From Candidatus Poribacteria bacterium (GTDB taxonomy: Bacteria > Poribacteria > WGA-4E > PCPOR2b), in NCBI GenBank assembly GCA_028819845.1, contig JAPPKS010000018.1, positions 1-64,000 on the forward strand: 64,000 nt of DNA, read 5' to 3'. This document shows, one piece after another, positions 39,936-49,763 of the stretch; position 1 is the stretch's first letter; every line of letters begins with the position of its first letter. Both the position numbers and the translations under genes were made by a program. Below the pieces are notes generated by a model. The model did not search any database, was not told where the DNA came from, and was given only the letters and a program-made list of their open reading frames with translations.

Positions 39936-40913
39936 ATGAGCCAATTTCCAATCTACCGACCACGGCGGCTGCGCGCCAACGAGAACTTGCGGCGATTGGT
40001 TCGTGAAACGGCACTGTGCACGGATGACTTAATCTACCCGATGTTTGTTGTTCATGGAGTTGATGCCGCGCATGAAATCCCATCAATGCCGGGCTGTTTC
40101 CAATACTCCGTCGATCGGCTCGTCAGGGCGGCGAGAACTTTGGTGGACCTTGGGATACGGGGAACCATCCTATTCGGGATCCCACAATACAAGGACGCAT
40201 CCGGCTCGGGAGCTTATGCTGAGGATGGGATTATCCAGCAAGCAGTTCGAGCGGTCAAGGATGCCGTACCGGATCTCCTCGTAATGACCGATGTCTGTCT
40301 CTGCGAATATACGGATCACGGACATTGCGGCGTTGTTCATGAGGCAGAAGTGCTGAATGATGCAACTTTGTCGCTGCTAGCCAAGGCAGCGCTGTCCCAC
40401 GCCCGTGCAGGAGCGGATGTCATCGCGCCTTCGGATATGATGGACGGGCGAATTGGCGCTATTCGAGAGGCGTTGGATGAAAATGGATACGAACAGATTC
40501 CAATAATGGCGTACGCCGCGAAATACGCCTCGGCTTTTTACGGACCCTTCCGTGAGGCTGCGGAATCCGCCCCCCAGTTCGGCGACCGCCGCTCTTATCA
40601 AATGGATCCTTCGAATTCTGACGAAGCGCTGCGGGAGGTGGGGTTGGATCTTGACGAAGGCGCAGACATTCTCATGGTCAAACCTGCACTTTCCTATCTT
40701 GACGTAATTTCGCGCGTGAAAGAGAGTTTTCAGGTGCCGATTGCGGCGTATAACGTGAGCGGGGAATATGCGATGATTAAAGCCGCCGCACATAACGGTT
40801 GGATTGATGAACGGCAGGTTGCACTTGAGGTGCTCACAAGCATTAAACGTGCAGGCGCGGATATAATTTTGACTTACTTTGCGAAGTCGGTTGTGGAATG
40901 GCTTGAAGGATAA
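39936..40913 (+). CDS. hemB: Delta-aminolevulinic acid dehydratase (porphobilinogen synthase)
   Basis: 325 residues. HemB condenses two ALA molecules into porphobilinogen. The Schiff-base lysines lie in [18 protein letters not shown] and [12 protein letters not shown], and the zinc site is [14 protein letters not shown] with three Cys. The allosteric/substrate [18 protein letters not shown] segment is also present. It is the first core gene of the hem block, starting 15 bp after the sorting-domain ORF and 18 bp before hemL. The Cys-rich site points to a zinc-dependent rather than a magnesium-dependent enzyme. Confidence 0.97.
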   Translation: MSQFPIYRPRRLRANENLRRLVRETALCTDDLIYPMFVVHGVDAAHEIPSMPGCFQYSVDRLVRAARTLVDLGIRGTILFGIPQYKDASGSGAYAEDGIIQQAVRAVKDAVPDLLVMTDVCLCEYTDHGHCGVVHEAEVLNDATLSLLAKAALSHARAGADVIAPSDMMDGRIGAIREALDENGYEQIPIMAYAAKYASAFYGPFREAAESAPQFGDRRSYQMDPSNSDEALREVGLDLDEGADILMVKPALSYLDVISRVKESFQVPIAAYNVSGEYAMIKAAAHNGWIDERQVALEVLTSIKRAGADIILTYFAKSVVEWLEG

Positions 40914-40931
40914 TCTCAGAGGAGGAACCCG

Positions 40932-42215
40932 TTGAACAACACCAAGTCCCTAGAAGCGTGGCAAAAATCCCAACAGTTCATTCCCGGCGGCGTCAATAGC
41001 CCGGTGCGGAACTTTCGCGCGGTCGGCGGCAATCCCCTTTTTATTCAAAGCGGCAATGGATCGAAAATTGTTGACATTGATGGAAATGAGTATATTGATT
41101 ATGTCGCGTCCTGGGGGCCTTTAATCCTCGGACACGCACACCCGCGAGTGGTGGATGCAATCAACGGCACAACGGCGAACGGCACGAGTTTCGGTGCGCC
41201 GACGACGTTAGAAACCGAACTCGCCGAGCTAATCGTGAATGCGGTGCCTTCGATAGAATTGGTTAGGATGGTAAATTCGGGCACGGAGGCGACAATGAGC
41301 GCAATCCGTGCGGCGCGCGGGTATACGGGGCGCGACAAGGTCATCAAAATTGCAGGCTGTTATCACGGGCATGTTGATGCGCTCCTCGCCAAAGCCGGCT
41401 CCGGTGTTGCAACGTTTGGGCTTCCAGATTGTGAGGGTGTCCCCACGGATTTTACGAGTCACACGCTAGTGGTTCCTTTTAATGACGCCGACGCAGTGCG
41501 CCGAACAATCGAAGCCAACGACAGTCAAGTTGCCTGTTTAATCATCGAGCCGATTGCAGGAAATATGGGCGTGATTCCGCCGCATGACGGCTATTTGGCT
41601 GAACTTAGAGAGATTACGTCTGAACACGGTATTCTCCTAATTTTCGACGAAGTCATCACCGGATTTCGGGTAGCGTACGGCGGGGCGCAATCCCGATACG
41701 ACGCCATTCCCGATATGACATGTTTAGGCAAAATTATCGGCGGAGGGATGCCGGTTGGCGCGTACGGCGGTAAAAAAGATATCATGCAAAGCGTAGCCCC
41801 TATCGGCGATGTTTATCAGGCTGGTACGCTATCCGGCAATCCACTGGCGATGTCCGCCGGGATTGCCGCGCTGAAAACACTTGCTGAACCCGGTGTTTAC
41901 GAACAACTCGAAGGTCGCGCGCAAGCACTCGCTGAAGGGCTAAGAGATGCGACGGATCGGCACGGCATTGATGCTTGCCACAACCGAGTCGGCTCGATGT
42001 TGATGTTTTATTTCACGAATAATGCTGTCACCGATTACGAGACTGCGCAAACATCGGACATTAATCGATTTGGCACCTATTTTTCGGGACTGCTTGAACG
42101 GGGTGTGTACATCGCACCCTCTCAATTTGAAGCAGGTTTTGTTTCGCTCTCGCACTCTCAAAGCGACATAGAACGCACCGTGCGCGCCGCGGATGAAGTG
42201 TTGTCCCGAATTTAA
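40932..42215 (+). CDS. hemL: Glutamate-1-semialdehyde 2,1-aminomutase
   Basis: 427 residues; PLP-dependent enzyme of the C5 pathway that converts glutamate-1-semialdehyde to ALA. The catalytic lysine lies in TCLGKIIGGGMPVGAYGG, and GSGTEATMSAIRAARG-like sequence (NSGTEATMSAIRAARG) and FDEVITGFRVAYGG are PLP-site motifs. The start is TTG at 40932 (MNNTKSLEAW), preceded by GGAGG at 40921-40925, a clear ribosome binding site. It follows hemB by 18 bp, so the two are co-transcribed. C5-pathway genes (hemA later in the same block) show that this organism makes ALA from glutamate. Confidence 0.97.
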   Translation: MNNTKSLEAWQKSQQFIPGGVNSPVRNFRAVGGNPLFIQSGNGSKIVDIDGNEYIDYVASWGPLILGHAHPRVVDAINGTTANGTSFGAPTTLETELAELIVNAVPSIELVRMVNSGTEATMSAIRAARGYTGRDKVIKIAGCYHGHVDALLAKAGSGVATFGLPDCEGVPTDFTSHTLVVPFNDADAVRRTIEANDSQVACLIIEPIAGNMGVIPPHDGYLAELREITSEHGILLIFDEVITGFRVAYGGAQSRYDAIPDMTCLGKIIGGGMPVGAYGGKKDIMQSVAPIGDVYQAGTLSGNPLAMSAGIAALKTLAEPGVYEQLEGRAQALAEGLRDATDRHGIDACHNRVGSMLMFYFTNNAVTDYETAQTSDINRFGTYFSGLLERGVYIAPSQFEAGFVSLSHSQSDIERTVRAADEVLSRI

Positions 42216-42338
42216 GGTGCGGCAATGAGGAGAGATGGGTAAAACAGAAACGTCTGATTTTTCAAAATTCGTGTACGATTCGACATTCAATGGTGGTTTC
42301 CACGAAAAGATAATAATTATTCTCACGGATGAAGATTG

Positions 42339-43325
42339 ATGTCAACAACGGACCTCAGTGAGATTTGCCAGTTTATTGCTGCCGATTTAGATGCAATCGA
42401 AAGTAAGCTTCTCGAAAAAACGACGAGCCATTATGATTTTGTCGATCTTGCCGTTCAGCATGTAATCGAAGGCGGCGGCAAACGGCTTCGTCCAATTCTG
42501 CTGGTACTTTCTGCAAAAGCGTGCGGATATGAAGGCGAGGACGCACACACGCTTGCAGCCGTTACTGAGCTGATTCACGTTGCTTCGCTCGTTCATGACG
42601 ATGTCCTCGATGAAGCCCCGATTCGGCGGGGCCATGAAACGTTGCACTCCAAGTGGGGGAATAAGGTTGCAGTGCTTGTGGGGGACTACCTTCATGCGCG
42701 AGTGCTTTCAATGCTTGTCGCTCGACGCGCCGATGACGCGGCGATGCGAATTCTCTCCGACACAACTCAAGCAATGTGTGAAGGGGAAGTCATTCACGCC
42801 TACAAAAACGGGGATTTCAATGTTGCGCAGGATGATTATCTGAAGATTATTGGACTGAAAACCGGGAAGCTTATCACTGCTTCGTGTGAAATGGGAGCGA
42901 TGCTTGGAACAGAAGATTTGGAGACCATACATGCATTCACAGAATACGGTGAATCAATTGGTACCGCCTTCCAAATTATCGATGATCTTCTCGATCTTGT
43001 ATCCGATGAAACAAAGCTGGGCAAGGAATCCTTCAACGATATGCGTGAAGGAAAGTTGACGTTTCCAATAATCTATACACGCGGCGTCTGTACTTCGGAT
43101 GAAAAAGGCACGTTAGAACGAGTCTTTAGCACGGAAGCCGACGAGGATTGGGCAATAGATTGGATTACGAAACTGCTTCGGCGGTATCAGGTCCAGGAGT
43201 ATTGCGTCCAGATTGCCCAAGAATATGCGGATCGCGCAAAAGCGGCTTTGGTTGGGTTGCCAGACGCGCCCGCCAAGACCGCGCTTGAACAACTTGCAGA
43301 TTATGTCGTATCTAGAGATCGGTAA
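42339..43325 (+). CDS. Polyprenyl diphosphate synthase
   Basis: 328 residues of the trans-isoprenyl transferase family. The two aspartate-rich motifs are present: DDVLDEAPIRRGHETLH (DDxxD-like, near 83) and DDLLDLVSDE (near 213), with GGGKRLRP, KTGKLI and GTAFQIIDD. Chain length (C35-C45 for menaquinone or similar quinones) cannot be read from sequence alone. It sits between hemL and the sirohaem gene on the same strand. Association with haem and cytochrome genes suits a quinone-linked respiratory role. ATG at 42339 is preferred over TTG at 42336. Confidence 0.92.
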   Translation: MSTTDLSEICQFIAADLDAIESKLLEKTTSHYDFVDLAVQHVIEGGGKRLRPILLVLSAKACGYEGEDAHTLAAVTELIHVASLVHDDVLDEAPIRRGHETLHSKWGNKVAVLVGDYLHARVLSMLVARRADDAAMRILSDTTQAMCEGEVIHAYKNGDFNVAQDDYLKIIGLKTGKLITASCEMGAMLGTEDLETIHAFTEYGESIGTAFQIIDDLLDLVSDETKLGKESFNDMREGKLTFPIIYTRGVCTSDEKGTLERVFSTEADEDWAIDWITKLLRRYQVQEYCVQIAQEYADRAKAALVGLPDAPAKTALEQLADYVVSRDR

Positions 43326-43383
43326 TGACTTCGCGGCACGGCCTTAGGCGCCCTAGCTGACTGTCGGTTTAAATACAATCTCT

Positions 43384-44601
43384 ATGTTCTACCCTGCACA
43401 TTTGAACCTCCAGAATCGAAAATGCCTCGTTTTCGGAGGAGGAATCGTCGCCGAGCGAAAAGTCATCTCCCTGCTGCGTTGCGGCGGGCAGGTGACGCTG
43501 ATTAGCCCCGAAACGACGACTGTGCTCTACCAGCTGTCACAAGCAGATTGGATTCAATGGCGCCAACGCCAATTTCAACCGGGCGACTCGGCAGGGATGT
43601 TCCTTGTTTGTGCCGCAACGGATTCCCCCGAAATCAACACACGGGTATTTCATGATGCCCACGAGGAGCATGGCATTAATCTGGTTAACGTCGTCGATGT
43701 AATCCCCGAATGTACCTTTGCGGCGGCGTCAGTTGTGACGCACGGAGATCTGACGATTAGTATCTCCACGAGCGGGAAGAGTCCGGCGATTTCTCGACGC
43801 ATCCGAGAATATCTCGAAACAAAGTTCGCTGCCGAGTCTCTTTACACAACGCCGATTGAGGCTAAATTCACACCTTCGCGCGGGAAATACAGCCACCCGT
43901 ATCCGGTCTATTTTTTGGTTGAGAATCGCCGGTGCAAAATCATCCGCAACAACAATAGCATGAGCGAGGAGATTGGGCGGCGCGTGCATCTATTGAAGCA
44001 GTGCGGCGCATCTATTGAACAGATTGACGCCGCGCACGAGGATTTGAATCGAATATCGGATGCGTTTCTAGTCTACTTCGACAATATAGAATCGAACTGT
44101 GGTGACAGCGCTTTCGCCGCACGAACAGGGAATGGGGCGACAAGAGTGCCCAATCGGATTCAGTTGTTTGAATGCCTCAATAACGCGAAGTTGGGGACGT
44201 TTGTCACTCCAATTCTGGTGGTAGACGGGAATATGATAATCGGCATTACTGCTAAGACGCCAACCGAAAAAGCACAGGAAACGGCCAAGCACCTACAGAC
44301 GGAACTGGCAAATCAATTTGAGAGTAATGGGTACGGACCGTTCATTGACTTTCTCGGAGCATTGCGCCCCCTCGTAATGGACGCCGTTCCAACTCAGCGG
44401 TATCGGCAGGAGTTTTTCGAGAACCTCATCGATCAAGTTCCACTCCACCAACGGGGGGCGGGCGAAGGAAAGAAATGCTGTTTACGCTTTGAAAATCCTG
44501 GTTGCTCGGCGGAATGCGCGTTTAACCTCGTTTGTCAAGGCCAGGGTGATCGGGTACGCCAACACGTTCTTCATCAAATTGGGGATCGAAAAATAAACTA
44601 A
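43384..44601 (+). CDS. Precorrin-2 dehydrogenase-like protein with a duplicated domain
   Basis: 405 residues. The N-terminal half (1-150) is a Met8/CysG-type precorrin-2 dehydrogenase/ferrochelatase: YPAHLNLQNRKCLVFGGG with GGGIVAERK, VCAATDSPEINTRVF, VDVIPECTF and ISTSGKSPAISRRIREYL. Residues about 172-310 repeat the same pattern in degenerate form (YPVYFLVENRRCKIIRNNNS, LFECLNNAKLGTFVTPILVV, GITAKTPTEKAQETAKHL), but the nucleotide-binding GGG is replaced by RNNN. A Cys-rich tail ends the protein. It should act in sirohaem formation from precorrin-2. The usual protein is about half this length. Confidence 0.82.
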   Translation: MFYPAHLNLQNRKCLVFGGGIVAERKVISLLRCGGQVTLISPETTTVLYQLSQADWIQWRQRQFQPGDSAGMFLVCAATDSPEINTRVFHDAHEEHGINLVNVVDVIPECTFAAASVVTHGDLTISISTSGKSPAISRRIREYLETKFAAESLYTTPIEAKFTPSRGKYSHPYPVYFLVENRRCKIIRNNNSMSEEIGRRVHLLKQCGASIEQIDAAHEDLNRISDAFLVYFDNIESNCGDSAFAARTGNGATRVPNRIQLFECLNNAKLGTFVTPILVVDGNMIIGITAKTPTEKAQETAKHLQTELANQFESNGYGPFIDFLGALRPLVMDAVPTQRYRQEFFENLIDQVPLHQRGAGEGKKCCLRFENPGCSAECAFNLVCQGQGDRVRQHVLHQIGDRKIN

Positions 44602-44676
44602 GGATTATTTAAAGACGTGTACTCGGACGGTTTCCTTTTTGCTTTTCGGATACACACATAATTCGTTTTTCGGCTC

Positions 44677-45489
44677 ATGGACTTTCTATTTTTACTGACG
44701 CTACTGATATACTTGGCAGCAAGTATTTTTCACGCGCTATTCCTCACTACCGGCGATCGAAAAATTGATCGGTTCGCTTATTGGATAACAATCGGGGGAT
44801 TCGCGCTGCACTCGTTTTATTTGGTTTTACGCTGGCTGCGCCAAGGGGAGTTCCCAATGGCGTACTGGTATGATTCAGCCTCATTTTTCGCATGGGCAAT
44901 AATTTTGATTTACTTGTGTATTGCTCACCTGACTCGCCTGCGCACTGTCGGGAGTTTCGTTGTTCCCGCTGCCTTCATTGCAAACCTAATCGCCTATACC
45001 TTACCGAAGGGGAACGCAGCAGTCTCCCCTGCGCTGCAGAATTACTGGCTCATCACCCATTCATCCTTCATTTTTCTGGCTTATGCGGCATTTGTCGCGG
45101 CGTTTGGATTTGGGCTAATGTATTTAATTGAAGAAAAGCGGATACGGGAAAAGAAGCACACGCTCCTTTATAACCTTCTGCCCGCGCTTGGGAGGTCGGA
45201 TCGGATTGGCCATAAGTGTATCCTCGCCGGTGTGATTCTAATGACCATTGGAATCATTATCGGAGTTTTTTGGACGCGAAATGTCCAAGAGGTCACTTGG
45301 AAATGGGTTGACCCAAAAGTTATCTTCACCATCGCAACATGGCTTATTTATGTTTTGCAACTCAGTATTCGCCAAATATTCGGCTGGTATGGGCGTAAAA
45401 CTGCTTATTCAGCAATCGTCGGTTTTGCCGCTGTGCTGTTTACGTATGCCGGCGTTAATCTGTTTTTACCTAGTATGCACGCATTCTAA
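44677..45489 (+). CDS. HemX/CcsA-like membrane protein
   Basis: 270 residues with about eight hydrophobic segments. It belongs to the CcsA/CcmC-like cytochrome c assembly superfamily: FSFGLMYLIEEKR-like positions (FGLMYLIEEKRIREKKH) and the conserved TWKWVDPKVIFTIATWLIYV segment (WxWDPK). HemX proteins precede hemA in many bacteria and modulate glutamyl-tRNA reductase level; the same fold also acts in haem transport to cytochrome c. It ends directly at hemA's ATG. Either role fits here, and the ccm genes follow 4 kb later. Confidence 0.85.
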   Translation: MDFLFLLTLLIYLAASIFHALFLTTGDRKIDRFAYWITIGGFALHSFYLVLRWLRQGEFPMAYWYDSASFFAWAIILIYLCIAHLTRLRTVGSFVVPAAFIANLIAYTLPKGNAAVSPALQNYWLITHSSFIFLAYAAFVAAFGFGLMYLIEEKRIREKKHTLLYNLLPALGRSDRIGHKCILAGVILMTIGIIIGVFWTRNVQEVTWKWVDPKVIFTIATWLIYVLQLSIRQIFGWYGRKTAYSAIVGFAAVLFTYAGVNLFLPSMHAF

Positions 45490-46806
45490 ATGATGAACCA
45501 GATATTTGTTGTCGGCACCAGCCACCATACTGCCCCGCTCGATTGCCGAGAACGGGTGTCATTTTCCGAAGATCAATATGCGGAAGCGTTCCGATTATTG
45601 AAGGATAATCGCCAGATTGAAGAAGCCGTTATCCTCTCGACATGCAACCGGGTCGAAATTTATGCGGCGGCAAACAGCAAAGACGGCTGTACCTTGCTTT
45701 TCGATTTTCTATCGGATTACCACGAAGTCGATCGGCGTCAACTCGCGCAATTCACATACAATTACCAGAACCTCGATGCCGTTCGGCATCTTTTTAACGT
45801 TGTTACCAGCCTGGATTCCATGGTTGTTGGAGAGCCGCAAATTCTCGGACAGGTAAAGGCGGCGTATGACCATTCTCTATCTGCTGGAGCTAGCGGTGAT
45901 GTTCTTAAGCGCTTATTCACAAAAGCAATTCGCGTCGGGAAGCGGGTTCGTACGGAAACCGAAATTGGCGCCGGTGCGGTGTCAATCAGTTTTGTCGCGG
46001 TTCAACTCGCCAAGAAAATCTTCCAGAGCCTTGAAGACAAAACGGTTGTGATTATCGGTGCGGGTGAAATGAGCGAATTAACGGCGCAACATCTTGTGGA
46101 GAACGGTGTTTCGAAAGTAATCGTTGCGAACAGAACTTACGAGCACGCGGTGGAAATCGCTGAAAAATTCAGCGGCACCCCATTAACCTATGATGTCAAT
46201 TTGAACTTCCTCGTTGACGCCGACATTGTGATTACTTCAACCAACGCCTCGCATCACTTAATCCACCGCAAAGCACTTGTGGAAATTATGAGAAAGCGGA
46301 AACACCGCTACATGTTTCTAATCGACATAGCGGTGCCTCGGGATATTGACCCGCAAGTGGGAGCGGTAGAAAATGCGTTTCTATACAACATCGACGACCT
46401 TGAAGCTGTGGTCACGTCGAACCTCAAAGAGCGGGGGCAGGAAGCGGAAATTGCGGCACAAATTGTCGAAGCAGAAGCTGTAAAGTTCCATTTAGAATTG
46501 CAAGCATACGATGTAAGCCCAATAATTAAGGCTTTATACCAAAAATTTCAGGGTATTGCTTCAAGAGAATTGGAAATCTGTTTGGACAAGGCGGCGCTGT
46601 CACCCCAGCAGCAGAAAATCGTTGAATCCATGATTCAATCCATTACTAAAAAGTTACTGCATCAACCAACGACGCATCTGAGGCAGGTTGCTATGGATTC
46701 CGATTCTCTTGAGATAGCGGACAATCTCAATGAAGATCATGTCCCGTATGTTCGCGCATTGCAGGTGCTGTTTGGTTTGGAGCGGACTCGTGAAACGGAT
46801 GTTTGA
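45490..46806 (+). CDS. hemA: Glutamyl-tRNA reductase
   Basis: 438 residues; reduces glutamyl-tRNA to glutamate-1-semialdehyde with NADPH, the committed step of the C5 pathway. The catalytic Cys lies in LSTCNRVEIYA, GTSHHTAPLDCRERVSF is the N-terminal signature, and the NADPH site is VIIGAGEMSELTAQHL with EPQILGQVK. The start overlaps the preceding gene's end (tandem ATG ATG at 45490), so translation is coupled to the HemX-like gene. It is followed by hemC with a 20-bp gap. Confidence 0.97.
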   Translation: MMNQIFVVGTSHHTAPLDCRERVSFSEDQYAEAFRLLKDNRQIEEAVILSTCNRVEIYAAANSKDGCTLLFDFLSDYHEVDRRQLAQFTYNYQNLDAVRHLFNVVTSLDSMVVGEPQILGQVKAAYDHSLSAGASGDVLKRLFTKAIRVGKRVRTETEIGAGAVSISFVAVQLAKKIFQSLEDKTVVIIGAGEMSELTAQHLVENGVSKVIVANRTYEHAVEIAEKFSGTPLTYDVNLNFLVDADIVITSTNASHHLIHRKALVEIMRKRKHRYMFLIDIAVPRDIDPQVGAVENAFLYNIDDLEAVVTSNLKERGQEAEIAAQIVEAEAVKFHLELQAYDVSPIIKALYQKFQGIASRELEICLDKAALSPQQQKIVESMIQSITKKLLHQPTTHLRQVAMDSDSLEIADNLNEDHVPYVRALQVLFGLERTRETDV

Positions 46807-46826
46807 AACACGGACGGATGCAACTA

Positions 46827-47735
46827 ATGAAACAGACCATCACCATTGGCACACGCGGCAGTCAACTTGCGCTCTGGCAGGCAGAGTATGTTAAGAAGCG
46901 GATAAACCGCCAATTCCCTGACATCGGGGTAACGCTTCAAATCATCCAAACAACAGGGGACAAAATCCAAGAAAGCTCTCTTGCCGGGCTTGGCAAAGGA
47001 GTTTTTACAAAGGAGATTGAAATTGCGCTTTTGGACGCTAGCATTGACCTCGCGGTCCATAGCATGAAAGATTTACCGACAGATTTACCGGACGGGCTTT
47101 GTATTGCCGCCATTCCTGCACGCGAAGATCCGCGCGATGTGCTAGTTTCACAATCCGGACTTGGCCTCGATAATCTCCCAAAAAGAGCAAAAATTGGTAC
47201 GGCGAGTCCGCGCCGAAAATCCCAACTTTTGCACTTACGCCCTGATTTACAGGTTGTAAATGTTCGAGGCAATCTGGACACACGCCTCCGCAAACTGCAC
47301 GAAACCGAGCTTGATGGAGTAATCCTTGCTGCGGCGGGAATTAAACGGCTGATTGGCGGTGATATTATTACGGAGTATTTTGAGACTAGCCGGATGGTAC
47401 CCGCCGCCGGACAGGGTGCCTTGGGCATTGAAGCACGCGAAGATGACCTTGAGATAAAAGCGTTGTTGACCGCAATCAACGATAATCAATGCGAAATCGA
47501 GGTGTTCGCGGAAAGGGCTGTGTTACGGGAATTGGGCGGCGGCTGTCAAGTCCCAATCGGCGCATTTTCAGAGTTGAAGGACGATAGGCTTCATTTAATG
47601 GGCGCGGTATGCAGCCCGGACGGAAAGCACCGCATTCTTGAGCGGCTTTCAGGTAGCGCGGCGTGCGCCGATGAACTGGCTTCCAACGTCGTTAGCAAAC
47701 TGATTCAAGGCGGGGCAAGTAAACTTCTAAGGTAA
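46827..47735 (+). CDS. hemC: Hydroxymethylbilane synthase (porphobilinogen deaminase)
   Basis: 302 residues from ATG 46827 (ITIGTRGSQLALWQAEYV). An in-frame TTG at 46803 and ATG at 46818 upstream would add a few residues. The active-site Asp lies in HSMKDLPTDLPDG, and GTASPRRKSQLLHLRPDLQV and VNVRGNLDTRLRKL are substrate-binding motifs. The dipyrromethane cofactor Cys is in GGGCQVPIGAFSE. It makes the linear tetrapyrrole for HemD, encoded next. The frame overlaps the hemA 3' end region, so expression is tightly linked. Confidence 0.97.
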   Translation: MKQTITIGTRGSQLALWQAEYVKKRINRQFPDIGVTLQIIQTTGDKIQESSLAGLGKGVFTKEIEIALLDASIDLAVHSMKDLPTDLPDGLCIAAIPAREDPRDVLVSQSGLGLDNLPKRAKIGTASPRRKSQLLHLRPDLQVVNVRGNLDTRLRKLHETELDGVILAAAGIKRLIGGDIITEYFETSRMVPAAGQGALGIEAREDDLEIKALLTAINDNQCEIEVFAERAVLRELGGGCQVPIGAFSELKDDRLHLMGAVCSPDGKHRILERLSGSAACADELASNVVSKLIQGGASKLLR

Positions 47736-47755
47736 AGGGTGAAAGCAACACATGC

Positions 47756-49297
47756 ATGATGTCCGCTAAATTTGGGAAAGTCTACCTTGTCGGAGCGGGG
47801 CCGGGCGACCCAAAACTAATCACGCTCAAAGGTATTGAATGCCTCCAACAGGCAGATGTTGTAATCTATGACCTCCTCGTCAACGTCAAATTACTTGGGC
47901 ACGCGTCGCCTCACGCCAAAAAGATTTATGGCGGAAAAATGGCGGGAGAGCAGGAACGTCAACAGTCTGAAATTAACGAGTTGATGGTCCAGCACGCGAC
48001 AGCAGGAAAGACGGTCGTGCGGCTTAAAGGCGGCGATCCGTTTGTCTTTGGGCGAGGCGGGGAGGAAGCTTTAATACTTGCAGATGCGGGGATTGACTTC
48101 GAAATTGTGCCCGGAATTAGCTCGGCTATCGCCGCGCCGGCGTATGCTGGCATCCCGGTGACACACCGAGAATATGCATCTTCGGTTGGCATTGTGACAG
48201 GACATTCAGCCGCATTGGGGTCAGATTCGCCCGTTCGTTGGGAACAGCTATCAACGGCTGTCGATACGCTGGTTGTCCTCATGGGCATCGGACATTTGCG
48301 CCAAATTACAGAGCGACTCATTGATTATGGCCGTAAACCGGAAACCCCTGCCGCCTTGATTCATTGGGGCACAACACCGCAGCAAGAAACCCTTGAGGGG
48401 ACACTTTCGGATATTGCACACAAGGCGGAATCGGTTGGTTTCCGCTCGCCTGCGGCGATTGTTGTGGGCGAAGTGAACACGCTCCGCAATGATCTGCGTT
48501 GGTTTGATCGAAAACCACTTTTTGGGCGAACGATAGTCGTGACGCGTGCCCGTGCGCAAATCAGCGAATTGGCAGAAAAATTGGAATCCTACGGCGCACA
48601 AACAGTTCAGTTTCCCACAATTGAGATTCAGCCAATCAACGACAATGCGGCATTTGATGCGGCAATCGGCGGACTCGCCGAATACAACTGGATAATCTTC
48701 ACGAGCGTCAACGCGGTTGAGGTTTTCTACTGCAATTTACGAGAATTGGGCGGTGATGCCCGATCGTTCGGAAAGGCGAGAATCTGTGCGGTTGGCCCCA
48801 AAACGGTCAAAGCGTTGGACATCATTGGGATTCGTACAGATTTTGTCCCATCGCAATCTCACAGCGCGGCAATTGCCGCTGAGTTGGAGCCGGTCACAGC
48901 ACAAAAAATCTTGGTGCCGCACGCAAAAATCGCTTCTCAAGAGCTTCCGGACGGATTACGCGAGCGGGGGGCGATTGTCGATGTTGTTCCAATCTACGAT
49001 ACCGTTAAAGCCTGCATGGAACGAAGCGGGGAAATCGAAGCTAATCTGGTCAACGGAAGGATTGACATGGTCACGTTTACAAGCGCATCTGCTATCACAA
49101 ACTTTCTGGATATGTTTAATCGGCATTCGCCGGCTGCGCTGCTTGAAAACGTCCACACCGCGGTTATCGGCCCTTCAACAGCATCAGCCGCCCAACGGAG
49201 CGGGTTAAGCGTGGATGTAGTTGCGAGAGAAACGACAATTGAGAACCTCGCGGACGAAATAGCCATATTTTACGCGGGCAAGGAGAGCAAATCGTGA
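47756..49297 (+). CDS. Uroporphyrinogen-III C-methyltransferase / uroporphyrinogen-III synthase fusion
   Basis: 513 residues. The N-terminal part (about 1-250) is CobA/SUMT: VYLVGAGPGDPKLITLKG, VVRLKGGDPFVFGRGGEEA, PVTHREYASSVGIVTGH. The C-terminal part (about 265-513) is HemD: TIVVTRARAQISELAEKLES, YNWIIFTSVNAVEVF, VTFTSASAITNF. The fusion makes uroporphyrinogen III and methylates it to precorrin-2, which the double-domain protein upstream would oxidise. It lies 20 bp after hemC and overlaps ccmE by four bases (GTGA), so translation into the ccm genes is coupled. Confidence 0.95.
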   Translation: MMSAKFGKVYLVGAGPGDPKLITLKGIECLQQADVVIYDLLVNVKLLGHASPHAKKIYGGKMAGEQERQQSEINELMVQHATAGKTVVRLKGGDPFVFGRGGEEALILADAGIDFEIVPGISSAIAAPAYAGIPVTHREYASSVGIVTGHSAALGSDSPVRWEQLSTAVDTLVVLMGIGHLRQITERLIDYGRKPETPAALIHWGTTPQQETLEGTLSDIAHKAESVGFRSPAAIVVGEVNTLRNDLRWFDRKPLFGRTIVVTRARAQISELAEKLESYGAQTVQFPTIEIQPINDNAAFDAAIGGLAEYNWIIFTSVNAVEVFYCNLRELGGDARSFGKARICAVGPKTVKALDIIGIRTDFVPSQSHSAAIAAELEPVTAQKILVPHAKIASQELPDGLRERGAIVDVVPIYDTVKACMERSGEIEANLVNGRIDMVTFTSASAITNFLDMFNRHSPAALLENVHTAVIGPSTASAAQRSGLSVDVVARETTIENLADEIAIFYAGKESKS

Positions 49298-49740
49298 ATA
49301 GAAGAAGATTTAAGATCATTTGTGCGAGCGCAATCATCGCTGGCGCGCTGGTGTTCTTGGTTGTTGCTGGGGTAAAAAACACCGGCATGCGGCATTTCAC
49401 GCCCGATGCGCTCGTAGCGCACGCACAAGAAGTTGACAATAAGGGCATCCAAGTCGACGGGTTGATTTCTGAGGGCACAACCGAATGGGATCCAACGACG
49501 TTTCAGCTTACCTTTGCCGTGCGGGATCGTGAAAGCAAAGCGGAAGTAAATGTCCTGTATGCAAATAGAATCAAACCGGATAATTTCAAAGATGGTGGGA
49601 ACGTTTTTGTTCAGGGGAATTATAACGCGTCGGAAAATCTTATCGTTGCCACCAAACTCCAAACGAAGTGTGCGTCGAAATACGAAGCAGTTGAAGGAGT
49701 CACTGCGCAAGCTAGCAAGCCAAGTGAAGGCGAATATTAG
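49294..49740 (+). CDS. ccmE: Cytochrome c maturation haem chaperone CcmE (CxxxY type)
   Basis: 148 residues with a membrane anchor (FKIICASAIIAGALVFLVVA), an OB-fold core (IQVDGLISEGTTEWDPTTFQ, GNVFVQGNYNASENLIVATK) and the haem-binding motif at 126-130: CASKY. In the classical protein this motif is HxxxY, with His binding haem; Cys replaces it in archaeal and some bacterial System I variants. GTG at 49294 overlaps the end of the cobA-hemD gene. The protein passes haem to CcmF, which follows after 23 bp. Confidence 0.9.
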   Translation: MNRRRFKIICASAIIAGALVFLVVAGVKNTGMRHFTPDALVAHAQEVDNKGIQVDGLISEGTTEWDPTTFQLTFAVRDRESKAEVNVLYANRIKPDNFKDGGNVFVQGNYNASENLIVATKLQTKCASKYEAVEGVTAQASKPSEGEY

Positions 49741-49763
49741 GCATACGCAGGAATAGTCATACA

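Noticed and set aside
38923-40000. Rex operator upstream of the hem block
   Set aside because: I looked for TTGTGAA-type inverted repeats upstream of rex and hemB and found no convincing match.
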